A stretch of 64,000 nucleotides of DNA, taken from Marthasterias glacialis (Eukaryota > Echinodermata > Asteroidea > Forcipulatida > Asteriidae). The first letter of the stretch is position 1; every line of letters begins with the position of its first letter. Below are positions 8,776 to 20,990 of the stretch, piece after piece. The stretch lies in contig OU452228.1 in the NCBI GenBank assembly GCA_911728455.2, positions 15,638,104 through 15,702,103 of the forward strand. Reading direction: 5' to 3'. Both the position numbers and the translations under genes were made by a program. The notes below the pieces were generated by a model. It was not told where the DNA came from. It made no database searches and saw only the letters and a program-made list of their open reading frames with translations.

Positions 8776-9313
8776 GTAAGACGTTCTAAACTTAATTTTC
8801 TATTGTTTGCGAAAATGTTTCTTTGTTTCACACCAACTTGGATTGGAACGTTCTTGAAGTGAAGAGAATCAAAACTGACTGAGTGAAATTAACTATAGGT
8901 TGTGGTTCCAGTTCCAAGACGGTGTCCAAACGGGCTGTCCCTTTTACCCCCTCCCCTGTTCTCTTTCACCCTCGGCAGCTCTGTCCGGCTGTCATCCGGT
9001 GCTGGGGGCTTGAAGTGCTAGCGCTTACCTGGTAACCAATACGAACAGTTTGTACATTCCACAAAAAACCTCTATCCGACTGCTAATTTCTAGTGGATTT
9101 TTTAGATTTTCCATTCAAGTTTCTCAAATCATTAACTCAGTCGTGAGAATAAGTTGTGGGTAGCCGTACTTTCGGGTGATATCAGAAAATGAAATAAAAT
9201 GCAGCACTTTCAAAATGACTAAAAAGTAAAAAATAAAAAACATATACATGTATCTGCATCGCCACCATTGGCATTTGTTTAGACTGTGCTGGGCTGTATA
9301 TTACTATATATTG

Positions 9314-9374
9314 TGATGATCGTAACACTCCATCATCCTGACGGTCTGTAGGATGGAGGGTTACGATCATCGCA
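9314..9374. repeat. Hairpin, arms about 23 nt
   Basis: tgatgatcgtaacactccatc near 9314 and gatggagggttacgatcatcg ending at 9372 are inverted copies with a central spacer of about 12 nt. It could be a small foldback or the core of a decayed MITE. It is flanked by unremarkable A/T-rich DNA. Confidence 0.6.
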
Positions 9375-10259
9375 AGTACTACCCAGACTGTATGTAAGCC
9401 TGTGTTGAGGTTGTTTTTCTTCATTGCATCTGATGAAGTAGTCTAGTTGTTGCTGCAAAAGCTTAATGCATTATTTATATATTTTTTACTAGTCATTAAA
9501 CTAAAAGTGCTGCATTTTATTTCATTTTCTAACTCGGTCCTTAAATTGCATGGTAAACATTACGTCAGTAGCCCTACCACAGTCCTAGACCCAGTAACCA
9601 TGGTAACTGGGGCGCTGAACTCATTTTGAGATTTTGACATTATCGGTCGAAATCTCAAAAAAGGGAGTTAAGTACCACAGTCCATAAACCAGGGCTACAT
9701 GTAGGTAAACATAGTTTTACAATTAAATAGATACACATTACAAAAGTCAAACGATATAGTTTGATTTTTTATTTTATTTTTTTTAAATGATTGGCTTCAC
9801 TAAAATTTGAAGTAAATCCAAATAATAAAATATAGTCTTAGTAGGGGGACGGGGGTAGATATTTTCTGTACACCCAACTCAATACAAACCCTTATTTAGA
9901 TCCTTAAAATCTTACTTGTCACTATTTATTTGTAGTAAATGAGTCTGAAATTGTGAATAATTGAGCTTGTTTATGTAGGGACTGAGTGAATGCACATGCT
10001 TGTTGATGCCTGTGTAAACATCCACTACATCATGATTTCAAACCCCAAAACAGGAAGTGACAAAAACTGTTCCAAAATCCGCAAAGACCTCTGTAATGAT
10101 ATACATACTTTAAACTCACCTGAGATATGCAGGACATGTTGCTGGTTAATGGTGTTACGATTGTGTCAGATACCTTAACCTTTCTAAAAAGATCGAGACA
10201 TTTTCAGCTAAAATCTGAACAGTGATAAAAATGGACTGCACATGACTTCTGTTGTATGA
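9375..10259. other. Non-coding stretch, nothing recognised
   Basis: This is low-complexity A/T-rich DNA with short open frames only. I see no splice-bounded coding signal and no repeat copy. Confidence 0.5.
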
Positions 10260-10353
10260 CAATGCTCATTGAGCGCATTCTACAGATTATTGGGCAAAAT
10301 TGTGGGCAATCTGCAGATTGCGCAAACCTGTAGAATGCGCTCAACGAGCATTG
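10260..10353. repeat. Hairpin, arms 26 nt
   Basis: caatgctcattgagcgcatt starts the left arm (10260-10285) and aatgcgctcaacgagcattg ends the right arm (10328-10353), with one mismatch across 26 pairs. The loop contains the palindrome aatctgcagatt. It is most likely a small foldback MITE. Confidence 0.7.
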
Positions 10354-10928
10354 ACACACACTCACGTGCGGTCCATGTTGGACATCAGTTCACTTTGTTT
10401 TAATTTTGAGATATTAAACTTGGGCTTCTATGCAAATCAAGTATAAAAGACCACTTGTGTTATGTGGTAATAATGGTGCAATTAGGCATAGGGGCCTACT
10501 TAAAATGTTTGTTGAGAAAAAAAAGTAAAAAAATACATTTTTACCCAATTTTTACCCTTCCGGTCTATAACCGTCTGGAGAATCGAGGGTTAGGAATAGC
10601 TCTGGGTGAATGTCATTTAAAGCTTCGCCATCCTGTTCTTTAAAGGACAGCGTAACGCTGGCGTAACAGAAGCCCCCTACCTTATGCTTACAAGTGTTTA
10701 AATGCAAATTAATGCTACCACTGGAGGGGTGGGGTCAGTACTTTAAAATCTTCAAAATTAGTATTAAAATATTTATAAAAAAAAAAATTTACGAAAAAAG
10801 GTGTATTTAAACTTCAAAAATACAATTCTTAATTTGTAATGAATGAAAACTCCATTTCACATGGCCTTTTCAAGTTTAAGATTCTGTAAATTTTGGACAC
10901 TCTTTTCCAAGATCTTTGCTAACACATG

Positions 10929-11107
10929 CAGGCCTGATTGCTTCTTTCTTGAAAGGGCAAGGGCACCAAGGCATTCTCTTCTTGATAAAGGGCACCTCTG
11001 TGAGAAATTGTAAATTTCTATTAATTGGAAGATTTCAAGAGAACCAAGGCAATGCCAAGGGCCAACAGAGGCAAATTGCCTCCATTGCCTGCATGAAGTA
11101 TCAGGAC
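10929..11107 (+). mobile_element. Family B repeat (AGGCCTGA ends), copy 1
   Basis: The copy begins caggcctgattgcttctttc and ends gaagtatcaggactga. In between are cttgaaagggcaagggcacc, cttgataaagggcacctc, aaattgtaaatttctatt and gcaaattgcctccattgcc. The same order is seen at 42130 (minus), 51861, 55824 and in fragments elsewhere. The outer ends are short inverted repeats (caggcctgat / atcagg..tg). It is non-coding and about 175 bp long. Confidence 0.75.
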
Positions 11108-11374
11108 TGACATGTTTGTCAGTCATCACCTTTGTGGGTTGTTGATCTTGTTTCATAATCCATACTGTTATTAAATGTTTTTTCCATGGAGGAAGGAAGT
11201 CCTTTCTATGTTACTTAACACACCCATCTACATTTACTGTAGTTTATTCTATGATTTATGAGGAAAGTTTATCCTGCGTTCTTGTCCCACTTCCCTTTGT
11301 GAACCAAGCGAAGAGAAGTGATTCATTTCAAAGAATCGATTGGCATGAAATCAACTCCAACAAGGAACCTAAGC

Positions 11375-11508
11375 TGAGGCTGTATCTGAATTAGCGGCTG
11401 TGGCTGCTGCTAAGGGTGTTGCTATGGGTAATGCATACTTCAGTGCATGTTCTCGCGACGATCAAGCCACAGCCAGAGCCACAGTCTGTTTATTCGGACA
11501 CGGCCTCG
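11375..11508. mobile_element. Palindromic MITE family D, copy 2
   Basis: The ends gaggctgtatctgaat and attcggacacggcctc are inverted. Subterminal gcggctgtggctgctgc and gccacagccagagccacag form a long imperfect stem, as in the copies at 5066 and 46245. It contains a frame of about 60 codons that is a product of the repeat. Confidence 0.7.
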
Positions 11509-12666
11509 GCCATTTTGTGAGTGGAAATTTGAATACTGTCTGGTACACTACAGTGACTGACCTTGTAACTATTACATTGTAAAATGCTCAGTTTGAATTC
11601 CTCAGACTAAAAATATTTTGCTACGTCGCATATTTTAGGGGAAAGCTTTTGCCTCTATAGATCAGGAAGTGCCACACATTTCAAATTGTATACCTCTGTG
11701 TTTGTCTTTCTTCAAATGTAAACATTATACAAAAGCTTGCTGCTGTTGTTGCATCACAGCAATACTGGACTTAGTCTGGACCTTGCTCTATGGTCTGAGA
11801 GGGTCAAATTGAGAATGTATTGCTAACTGTGACCGAGCATAATTGTATCAGACATTATTTAAAACTGCAATGTACAAATGGCTTATAGTGTAAAGCTTTA
11901 GTATGAGTTACCAGTGCAACTTGTCATTGGCTAATGTGTATCGCTTGTGACTCTGACTGGTTCCCAACAAGTGTATGCTTTGCAAGCTGATTTCCCCAGC
12001 AATGTTTTCTTCTAAACAGCTTTATAAGTTGGCCCCTAATTCTTCTACCACACATGCTTAAATAGCTCATATAATATGCGTTAATGCCATGGAGGCAAAA
12101 TCCTTAACACCAATTGTTAGTATAGGCCTTTTGTACATGTACATACATGTACATGTACAGGTACATGATGTTCCTGCCCTTTCTCTATGTTCCTGCATAC
12201 TACAGTATATGTGGTCCTTTAATAGCTCCATGCTTCTGTAACAAGACCACAGTCACACTCACAGGAAGTGTTTATAAATATAATCCCTCCTACCTAGGGG
12301 AAAGGTCAACCGAGGTCATGAGAGTGTGGGATACGGGCGTCTACATGTATGTGGTGTTACCAATAACTCCATGATGTTACCCCCAAGTCTGATGCCCCAC
12401 CACTGACACCTGGAAAGAAAAAGACCCTGTTTCCTCATTGACCTCATAATCTTTGACCAGCTGATGAACTTGGGAGGGGTCAGTCAGCATTCAGATTAGA
12501 GTATTGTCAATCATCGTTGAGTAACCGGGTGGGAGGGGAGACGGGATGGGGGTTTAAGCTCATTGATCAGTTTTATTTGTTGTTGTTAGATTATTATTAA
12601 TCATCAGGGTCATGCTCCTGGGGAAGTGGTTTCGGAGACAATTTGTGCAACGTGCTAACAAGTTTG
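11509..12666. other. Non-coding stretch with a gtacatgt-rich patch
   Basis: No gene is seen. At about 12131-12170 there is a cluster of overlapping self-complementary gtacatgtac motifs. Open frames here are short and unrecognised. Confidence 0.45.
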
Positions 12667-12770
12667 GGTTCACTGCATGATTTACATGTATTCCTGTTGC
12701 CCAGACTGATGTTGCGTTCAGTGCATGATTTACATGTATTCCTGGTGCCCAGACTGGTGTTGCCTGAGCT
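12667..12770. repeat. Tandem duplication, about 48-bp unit
   Basis: Two copies of a unit containing gcatgatttacatgtattcc and tgcccagactg(a/g)tgttgc lie end to end. They create the repeated peptide in a 168-codon minus-strand open frame (12597-13103) that has no recognisable domain. Confidence 0.7.
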
Positions 12771-14627
12771 TAAAATGTAGTTATTGCATATAGAGGACTT
12801 TCTCCGTACATTCAGGGGTCGTAGTGTTGAGAAAGGACCACAGATCAATGCTTGGATCAGGTGTTTTCTACTTGTAGGCACCCTGCTAAATGCATCAAAA
12901 TGCAACACGGTTGAAATGAAAACCCAGCTTTGTGTCAGCAAAATATAACAGATCTTTCTGTTGCATTGTGAAGTGAATTGGTTTACACTCAGCTTTGGCA
13001 CTGAGCTTTTAACCTGCTCAAAGCACCATTGATAGGCATTGAGTATGCAGGGGAGTCTGGATCGCACATGGCCAAGAACCCTGCTAAATGAAGCACAGTG
13101 CAATGTGATTTGAGTTGACTGAAAGGCAACAAACTATACAACAAGTTTTACCAGTTGCCGCATGTTGTATTTGGCAGGGATAGGGTGAAGATAATTAGAC
13201 TTCAAGTCAGTGATGTAGTATTGTGTGTGAACCATTAAAGCAATGGTTACTCATCAGGCTTGATATTCTTATTTAATCAGATTTCTGATTTTTTTTTTTT
13301 TGCCCTCAGAAAAACAGTAAGATCATTGTTAAATAACCCTCAAAAAGTCTATAAAAGCCTACTTGTAGTTACTCATGCAAGTTGACACATTTTATTGTGT
13401 TGAGTTCATAAGATGATGTTTTAGTAACTCTATGTATTGAGAATTGATATGAATGCGAACAATTTACTTGAAACAATAAATGAAGTCACGTTTAACGAAA
13501 CATGCCTATAATTTCATTTATGGAGGTGAAGGTTCAAGGCCGATCTTCTTGAGCTAAGAGCACATCAATTGGGAATGTAAGATTGCTTAAAATTATGCAG
13601 GTATATGAGATATTTTGTAGGGTGTTCTTAACAAGATTTTTCAAAAGGGGGGGGGGGCATGCTGGACCCTAATTTTGCAAATTTGGCCGAAGCACACTTA
13701 TCGAAATGAGATTTGTTTATATTTATGTTTGGTTTTTTAAAATTCTGTTTTTCAATCTGGAGCATTTTGAATGAGCTCTGATTATTGCAGCCAACTCCAA
13801 CCCACTTACATTACTATATTAATGATTATTTTTGTTGTATACTGGCACAGGATTCATGCGTATCGGCTCAATACGCTATCTTGTGCATGGAGAGAAACCT
13901 GGGTACGTCCAGAAGCGGCAAAACACTTAAAAGTAGGGGATGGGGTAAAAGTCTAAAACATCACATAAAAAGCTCTCCTATTATGATTTAAGGAAAATGT
14001 TTAATTGTCTTGGTAGAAAGTGATGGGGTGGGGGCAAAATAGAGGGTATACACGGCCGTTTTCCTACAGTAAACTTACAGCTGTTTTGACCTCATTGAGG
14101 GCGCTGTTGTACATATCTCTATGGGACTCATGACGCCAGATACATAAGGTCTAAAGCTACCTTTTCAAAGTTGGGGTGGGGGCAACGGTTTCACTGCCTC
14201 CCTCCCTTCTCCCTGATCTTCTACCCATGATTGTTTCATAGGCAACTCTACTAGGGTGCCATGACCAGACAGCTCCAAGGCCTAACTTGCAGCAGGTCTG
14301 ATCACCCTAAATTATGATGAAGATATCAGAAGGAACTTCATAGAATGTAATCCCTCTCTAGTTAAAAAAAAAACTACACTGGTCATGTAACCATCTTACT
14401 TTCCATAACACTTTTTAGTCAGTTGACTTAGAACCATTTGAAATAATTCAACTGCATGGCTTGTGTACGGGAGAACAACTGTGCAAAGAACTATCTGTGT
14501 ACGTGTTGTGAGGTCTATGCATTCACCACATGATAGCATATTGCAGGCTGGCATAGTTTAATCTATTGATGAAACTCAATGGTCAGACAGTAGGAGGGTT
14601 AATTGCCATGTTTGCTTAGGTTTACAT
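12771..14627. other. Non-coding stretch, nothing coding recognised
   Basis: This is unique-looking A/T-rich sequence with short homopolymers (G10 near 13646). A palindromic cgtatcggctcaatacgctatc motif near 13859 has a relative near 46627. No exon-like signal was found. Confidence 0.45.
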
Positions 14628-14748
14628 ATGCAAATTTGAGGGTCTGATAACCCTTTAAGATTGAACTTGATAGAATAGGTGATACAGTACGTAATCCATA
14701 TGTGCAAAGACCCATGTAAATGCAAATTTATATGAGGGTCATTTGCAT
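14628..14748. promoter_or_regulatory. Cluster of three perfect POU octamer sites
   Basis: ATGCAAAT occurs at 14628-14635 and 14720-14727, and its complement ATTTGCAT at 14741-14748. Three exact octamers in 121 bp is more than expected by chance for an 8-mer. It could mark an Oct/POU-factor-bound enhancer upstream of, or within, the KLHL8 locus. There is no other supporting evidence. Confidence 0.3.
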
Positions 14749-15319
14749 ACGTGAAGGTCATCATTTAACAGTAAATACCTCAAATACCAGTGAGTCATTT
14801 TTTTCAGAGGATTAAAACAATATTGTTTTGATAATGGTTTAAACCATTTGGGACATGTACGTGTTCATTCTGAGAATGTCACTTGGCACATTTTTTTTTT
14901 AAGGGAACAAGCAGTATTTGTTTTTGGAAGAGTTTTGACTTTGTCATTCTATTTTTTTTTCCAGACACATAATAAAACTACATACTAGTACAAAATGGCA
15001 ATTTGTTGAACAAAAGTTAGTTGTCTTTGCATGCAGATTTTGCAAACTTTAAATAATCATCTTATAATTTTGCTTAGTTTTAGTTGAAAAATTAATTTAC
15101 TAGTTCATTTTCACCTGTATAATGTAAGGCATTAAAACCCCGTCTGGCCAGCCCCGGCCCATCTAAATCCAACTGGGTGTAGTTGGACTGAGCACTGCAC
15201 AAGTTAACTGATATTATTGGATGACATACATTCCAACAGTTGGGGTGTTGAACCATCATGGTGTTTGATTTTGTTACATGTATATAGCTTATAAATTACT
15301 CTAAGAAGTTTACTGTCAG

Positions 15320-15610
15320 TAAGCTTGAAAGGTAGAATACAGGATTGGTATTCATCCAATTTTTTTTTATTAGCTTACTGACAATGAAGTTCATACCAAC
15401 ACCAATCTTCCATAGAAATATTTCTGTTTGAAATACTGATTTAGTCAAGAAAATTGAATTTGAAAACCCAAATTTTTATGTTGGTTGTATTGATCAAAAT
15501 TAAAGATAATGTGTTTACATGCTGAAAAGTATGCATGGTTTTTCACTATTTTCTCCTGACTGGGACGACGGATTGAGGTTTGTTTTTCATATGTGTATAT
15601 TGAATCATGC
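15320..15610 (-). repeat. Dispersed repeat family Y', minus-strand copy
   Basis: Read on the minus strand, this matches 44905-45170 in order: acacat..gaaaaacaaacctc, caatccgtcgtcccagtcag, gagaaaatagtgaaaaacc, acttttcagcatgtaaaca, then, further on, ggatgaataccaatcctgta. The two copies lie about 29 kb apart in opposite orientation. It is non-coding and of unclassified type. Confidence 0.7.
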
Positions 15611-16454
15611 CAAGTAAGAACACTGCACTAACAGCTTTATACCAATCCTGTTTTTTACCTTGAATACAGAATTAGGTATTTGCAAAAAACAAATTATTTC
15701 TTTGAACTCTTTCTTGTCTTTTTGAACTTTTAGTCACCGCAGGACATTTTTTGAAGATGAGTCTAATAGTCTTTTAAAGTAGTTTTTATAGCACTTAATT
15801 AGCCCAAACAAGGTGTTAAAATTCATGACATGGCCATTTGGAGGTCATGTCTATTGACTCACTTTATAGTAATTTGCGCGAGACAATGTTAGCAGAATTT
15901 ATTTATGCCTGCAAAAAGTTTTTAAAGACCTTTGGAGAGTTTGCATAACTGACCTGTGACTTTCATTCCGTTGTTGTGAGATATAAGTGCAATATTTTCT
16001 TGATTCGAGGCACAGATGCCAAATCGGTTATTTCATTTGGGGTCTCCGTCTCTCCAATGTTCTTGATGAACTGAGGTCCTCTGTTTTGGATAAGTTTATG
16101 TGAGGATAAATCAGAGGAGTCGAAATTTCAGGTGAATTTGAACGCCTTCTCTCCTATCACAACATGTCGGCCATATGTACATGTACGAGAAGAAGGTAGG
16201 TACAGTATACTTGTAAAGACTTAGGAAACTGTTGTGAGTGACGACCTTGTGAAAATCTCTCAGAGATTAAAGAAAAACATTCAATGAACTTGTTTCTGTT
16301 CCGATTCATAGTTTGATTGCTTCACTTCATGACTTTCTGCTGTGATGAGTTGTTTATTCTTTGTTGCTTGTATTTCGTTGCTTGTATTTTGTTGCTTGTA
16401 CTGTTTTTGATGGCTGTAATAAATGCATCAGGGAGAGTGTTTTATTTTATTTTA
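15611..16454. other. Non-coding stretch, nothing recognised
   Basis: This is A/T-rich DNA. A triplicated ttgcttgta(t/c)t motif lies near 16362-16400. No gene or known repeat was identified. Confidence 0.45.
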
Positions 16455-16620
16455 CCCATACCTGTACATCACACCAAGGTGTGGTGAGCACTGTGTAACT
16501 TCCGTCTTAGTTGTGTGTACACACGGTGCTTTCTGAGCCCTATTGAGAATACAACAAAATCAACTGGCTATGCTGTGGAATTCGTACCCACGACCCCTTT
16601 GTTCTTGTAAGGACAAGGCA
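16455..16620 (-). mobile_element. Degenerate tRNA-derived SINE of family T
   Basis: It contains tacccatacctg, a gcactgtgtaac-like run and ggaattcgtacccacgaccc. These correspond in order to the SINE copies at 34889 and 56977 (minus-strand B box, ggattcgaacccacga). It is strongly diverged. Confidence 0.4.
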
Positions 16621-16640
16621 GTTTTTCCTTATTGGTAATG

Positions 16641-16743
16641 GGCAGCCTTTAAGGGAAATCTAAATTTCTATTGAACATTTCAAAGGGCCCCAAGGCATTG
16701 ACCAAGGGGCATGGAGACAGTTGCCAGTTGAGACAGTAGGCCT
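16641..16743 (+). mobile_element. Family B repeat, 3' fragment
   Basis: It contains aaatttctattgaacatttc, aaagggccccaaggcattgac and gggcatggagacagttgcc, ending gacagtaggcct. It matches the right half of the family B copies and is truncated on the left. It directly abuts the LINE fragment that follows. Confidence 0.6.
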
Positions 16744-17193
16744 ATTCAAAACTCTGCCGCAAGACTTGTAACCTGCTCATCATCCTGCCAACATATCACC
16801 CAAACATTCTCTGCACTTCATTGGTTACCTGTCTCCAAATACGTAGAATTCAAATTCCTCCTACTGACATACAAATGCCTCAACCAGTCTGCACTCCACT
16901 ACCTCCAAGAACTCCTTTATGCATACAAACCTCGTCGTACTCTTCGTTCCAGCTCTACTTCTCTACTTGTCCCATTCATCACTCGCGCTAAATCATATGG
17001 CCATTGCTCATTCTCACATGTGTCATCGACACTGTGGAACATTTTGGCCAAACTTCTTCAAAACTGCTCCAAACATTTTCAGATCTATGCTAAAAACTTA
17101 CCTCTGTGATTAACTGTTATTTTGTTGTAAAGCGCTTTGGGACATTCGTGTGAGGCGCTATATAAGCACAGTTTATTATTATAATTATAATGT
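16744..17193 (+). mobile_element. 5'-truncated non-LTR retrotransposon (LINE) 3' end
   Basis: An open frame at 16744-17109 encodes the C-terminal tail of a CR1/L2-like non-LTR reverse transcriptase polyprotein. Recognisable pieces in order are QNSAARLV, LHWLPV, FKFLLLTYKCLN, LHYLQELL, YKPRRTLRSSS, LVPFITRAKSYG, FSHVSSTLWN, then TGA. It is followed by a 3' tail, aaagcgctttgggacattc...gcgctatataag, ending in a TTATTATTATA repeat. The catalytic reverse-transcriptase core is missing, as expected from 5' truncation. The frame is still open, so the copy is not very old. The tail is shared with nearby SINEs. Confidence 0.85.
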
Positions 17194-17483
17194 GCCTCCG
17201 TGCAGTACCAGGCCTCGGTTCTAGAGCAGTTGGCATAACCACAAGACCACAGAGTGTGCACAGTGACGAGGGGCCAGTTTGAGTCTTGTTGAGAAATGGG
17301 TACCACATACAATATAGCCTAATGTGTAGAAATCACATTGAGGATAAATACAGTGAATTCAGATTTTATCCATACACCAGTGTATGGGTAGAATCATAAT
17401 TGTTTTGTTTTTACTTGTCTTGAAAACACAATAATTGGAAAGAGTAACATTTGCTGAATTTGAGATGTGTACAGTAGTATGTG

Positions 17484-17619
17484 CAGGCCTCGATCTTAAG
17501 AAAAACAGGGAGCAGGCCATTGCTGGCCAAATCAGAGAAATTGTACAAGGGCATGCTGGCCAACTCGACAGGGCATGAGGCCAATGGCCTCGGTGGCCTC
17601 GGTTAAGATCAAGGCCTGA
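17484..17619. mobile_element. Short TIR element, ends caggcct(c/t)gatcttaa
   Basis: caggcctcgatcttaag at the left and ttaagatcaaggcctg at the right are inverted. The interior has repeated ggccaatggcctcgg/ggcctcgg and gctggcca runs. The AGGCCT terminus resembles family B, and it may be a distant relative. It is 136 bp and non-coding. Confidence 0.6.
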
Positions 17620-20600
17620 TGTGGATTAGTGTGCGTGTAACTGTTTTGTTCATGTCATTTGATTACCTGCAAAGCAACCTCACATCCACCCCACCATCCA
17701 CCCCTATAGCTGGGTCCACCTTTTCCTGTCAGCCTTTTCCTGCCTGAGGGGAACATCCTGTGTCCGTTTTCACTTGCTGTAGAAAAAGGTTTTCATCCTT
17801 CTTTCTTTTTGGAAAACCAATACCTTTTATAATCGCTCAGCTCTGCATCAGGAAGGAAGGAAACCAGGTTTAGCATTGAACAAAGAAAATACTCTGAAAA
17901 TGAAAGTTGTCGTTCTGTCCTGTAATATTGATGTTGAAGTTGAGGTGTTGCTTGTCAAAATAATTGTTCGCTGGGATAACTGTTTGAAGTTCGTACAAGC
18001 CTTGCTGTACGGTACAAGCATAGAGCAAGAGCTTGTTCTATGGTAAAAGCTTTCTGTCGTAAGATTTCTTGTTATTGCTTTCACTTCTGCAACATGAGAA
18101 AACTGGTATTAGGAAGCGAAAGTTTATGTCACACATGACAAAGGATTTCAATGAAAAAGTTGAAATATTTTTCATTTTACAACTTATTGTTCAATTTATT
18201 TGATTTAATTGTGTAAATATTTAGTTAAAAGCAAGAGAGAACTGTGACTTGGAAATGAGAGGGTTGACATCACAAAGAATGGGTGATGTAATTGGTTATA
18301 ATTAAAACTTATGTACAATTTATCTAAAACATGTCAATATTTGAAATACAAGAATCCAGCCAGGCATATTTGTATAATATCCTTCAACTTTGTAATCATT
18401 TGAAAGAGAAAGTTTGTTGGGTCAAGTTGGTTAGTCCAGTCAAACCAAATTTAGTCAACAGCTGGGAAACAAAAACCTGTCAAACACAATATTACATCCA
18501 GTGAAACAAAAGCTGGGAGCTCCCCATATACCGGTATCTCAAGTGATTGTTTTTGTGTTTGTACATTCCCCCCCTGCCATATCTATTATTTGTTATTTCT
18601 GGAATTTTCCTGATGGTCTCTTTGGTATGAAATGAGCTTACTCGGAGGAAAGTATCCAGCCCAGGGGTCCCTCTGGTTTTGAAGCTGTTGCTGCTCTAAT
18701 CAGGCCAGAAGTTTAAGACATTGCCCCAGGTCAACAGATAACACAGTCAGTGTTTACTTTAAGTGGGGAAACTGGGGGGGGGGGGGGGGGGGGAGGAACC
18801 CTCAAACATTATTTCAAGCGTGTATTTAAAAACCATCATCATCATCACTGCTGATTTTCCCTTCTGGATTGCCCTGCCCTCGCCTGTGGTAAGAGTTTCT
18901 GGTTTTGGATACCACCACTTCATGGTTTAATTCTTGAACTCTTCAGAGGTCTGAAGATCATCTTTAGAGTTTGCCTTCCTCCATGGTGGAATCTTGTTCT
19001 TGTTCTTTGGAGTTAAAATGACCAACATCGGGTCGGGCTGTACATGTACAAGTGCAGTATGTAAAAGTCATTGTGTGTAATGAATAGGCCTAATGTGTGT
19101 AAGGCTTTTATCTACAGACTGGTCATGTTTACAAGCAGAGAGTTTCAGTTGTTAAGTTCCAGAACGGATAACTTGTAATGGACAGCAGTGCTGGTCTGAG
19201 ATCACTCTTGAGACATGGCAGTGATAACTGCTAGCCATCTTGGACAGGGTTGTAGTACAGTGAGGTAAGATGTGTAAGGTCAAGAACAAAAAAAAAACTA
19301 TGTGATGGACTGCAGCTACCTTGTATATGTAAGTAAATTTTAGAGCTGGTTCGAGATCACTCGGAACTTGGCGTTCTGAATCTAATGCTTGGATAAAACT
19401 ACCAACAGAGAAATAGACGACACTTATTTGTGGAGTCCACAGAAAATTCAAGAATTGATTGAAGCCTGAAGAAGTTTCATTGATTGGGACCTTGGAACCA
19501 AGAGCTATGTCAAAAAAAAAGTATTCTGAGACAACTTCAAGTCTGGCCTTCCCGCAAATCTACTGTATTCAGGGGTAACCTGACTGTCCCACAGTAAACA
19601 TAGAGCCTAGTATTTACAGTCAGAAATCTGTGCCTTTCCTACCTCTGTTTATTTGCTGGATCAACAGGATGGATTAAACTACTTCCATCTTAATCCCCAT
19701 GCCCCAAAAGATGAGATTTTCTTCCCCTCTCTTCTGGGTAGCTCTTCTCAACGGTCTGCCGCACCAGAATGCTTGATGGATAAACAGTTGACAGGGAGAT
19801 CAGTGTGTATGTTAAGTCCCTAGCACAATACACAGTGGGGTTTGGATTCAAAAGCAGGTAAAGGAATAATCAGTGGACCAAGGAATTTGTTGAACAAAGC
19901 CTGTAGATTATTAGGGGAAGTTAGAGTTCCTCTTCAGAGGCCAGATGATACCTTGGATTTAGAAGAATGAGACCCTCCTGCTGATCAGAGACCTCTTATC
20001 GCCAACTCATCCTTCTGTGAACCTTTCTACTCACTGACTATTCTCAAAGCTGTGAAGTTCCTGGCTACACTTAATTCCGTACCATTGACTCGTGCGACTC
20101 GGGAGATATTTATTCTGTATACAGAACACTGTCTACTCAAACTATTCCAAAATAGCAAGAGCACTGCCCAGACTTTCTGATCTTGTCAAACCAATTTCTT
20201 GTCAAAAGCGGAGATTTGTGTCACCGAGGGGCGGGGATTGTTGGCTCTGGTTCCATGCAAGTGGCTTTCAATGTATGTAGCCATGCTTGGATCACGACGC
20301 CATTCTACAAGGCGGAGGTAAGATTTTGTGGATCTTGGCAGAGCAGAGTGAATCTGTTTCAAGTTCAATTTGTATCATGTGCATGAAGTACGATTCTCTA
20401 TTTATAAGTACTTTTTTGTCAAGAGCTGGAGGTTTACATTGGAATTCTGTTTATAAATTAACATGACACAAAATGTACCCCACCCCTATTGAATTACTAT
20501 TTTAGGCTGTTTTCAAAACAGACCTGTTTAAAGCCCCCTAAGGAAAGCACATGTTTGCTAAATAATGACAGACTATAGTCAAAGCCAAAGTTGTTGTTTT

Positions 20601-20689
20601 ATTTCGAAAACAGCCACAGTGTAATTTACAAGTTAACATAGGCTCACCTTGCATGCATACACTTGTACATGTACTGGCTGATTGTCTAT
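17620..20689. other. Non-coding stretch, one homopolymer, no gene recognised
   Basis: This contains a 20-G run at 18774-18793 and short ATC repeats near 18836. Near 20130-20317 a somewhat CpG-containing stretch with a GC box (ggggcggg) ends at a good donor (gcggag|gtaaga at 20318). It could be an untranslated exon, but no start or domain supports it, and a coding junction to the exon at 35988 would be out of phase. Confidence 0.35.
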
Positions 20690-20990
20690 CTTATCCATCC
20701 TGGGGATTATTTACCCCAATGCCACTCCATTCTCGGTTCACACGTGATGCAACTTTCCTTGGAAGCCCCCAGGTTAACCCCACTTCATGGGGAATATATT
20801 TACCCCACCGCTAGGTGCCACTCCATGTTCAATTCACACTTGCTGCAATTTGTCTGGCCTAACCCCACACCCCCACACCCCACTCCTAAGCAGGGGGTAG
20901 CCAAGGAGTTTGCCAGGGTATTTAAGGAGTTTGCCAGGGTAACCCAAGTTTTCCTGGGAATTTCTCAGGAAGTAGGTCGAGCATGATGGG
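20690..20990. repeat. Imperfect tandem duplications (about 95 bp and 21 bp units)
   Basis: ctgggga..attatttacccc and gccactccat...ttcacac...tgcaa...tt occur twice in the same order, forming a diverged direct duplication of about 95 bp. Just downstream aaggagtttgccagggta is tandemly doubled (about 20902-20942). The 107-codon open frame crossing it has no recognisable domain. Confidence 0.5.

Noticed and set aside
9425..9470. ctgatgaag...gcaaaag as a hammerhead remnant
   Set aside because: The GAAA core is missing and pairing is weak.
12597..13103. 168-codon minus-strand open frame
   Set aside because: No recognisable domain. It includes a peptide duplication caused by a DNA tandem repeat, and has no splice or start context worth noting. 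It is probably chance.
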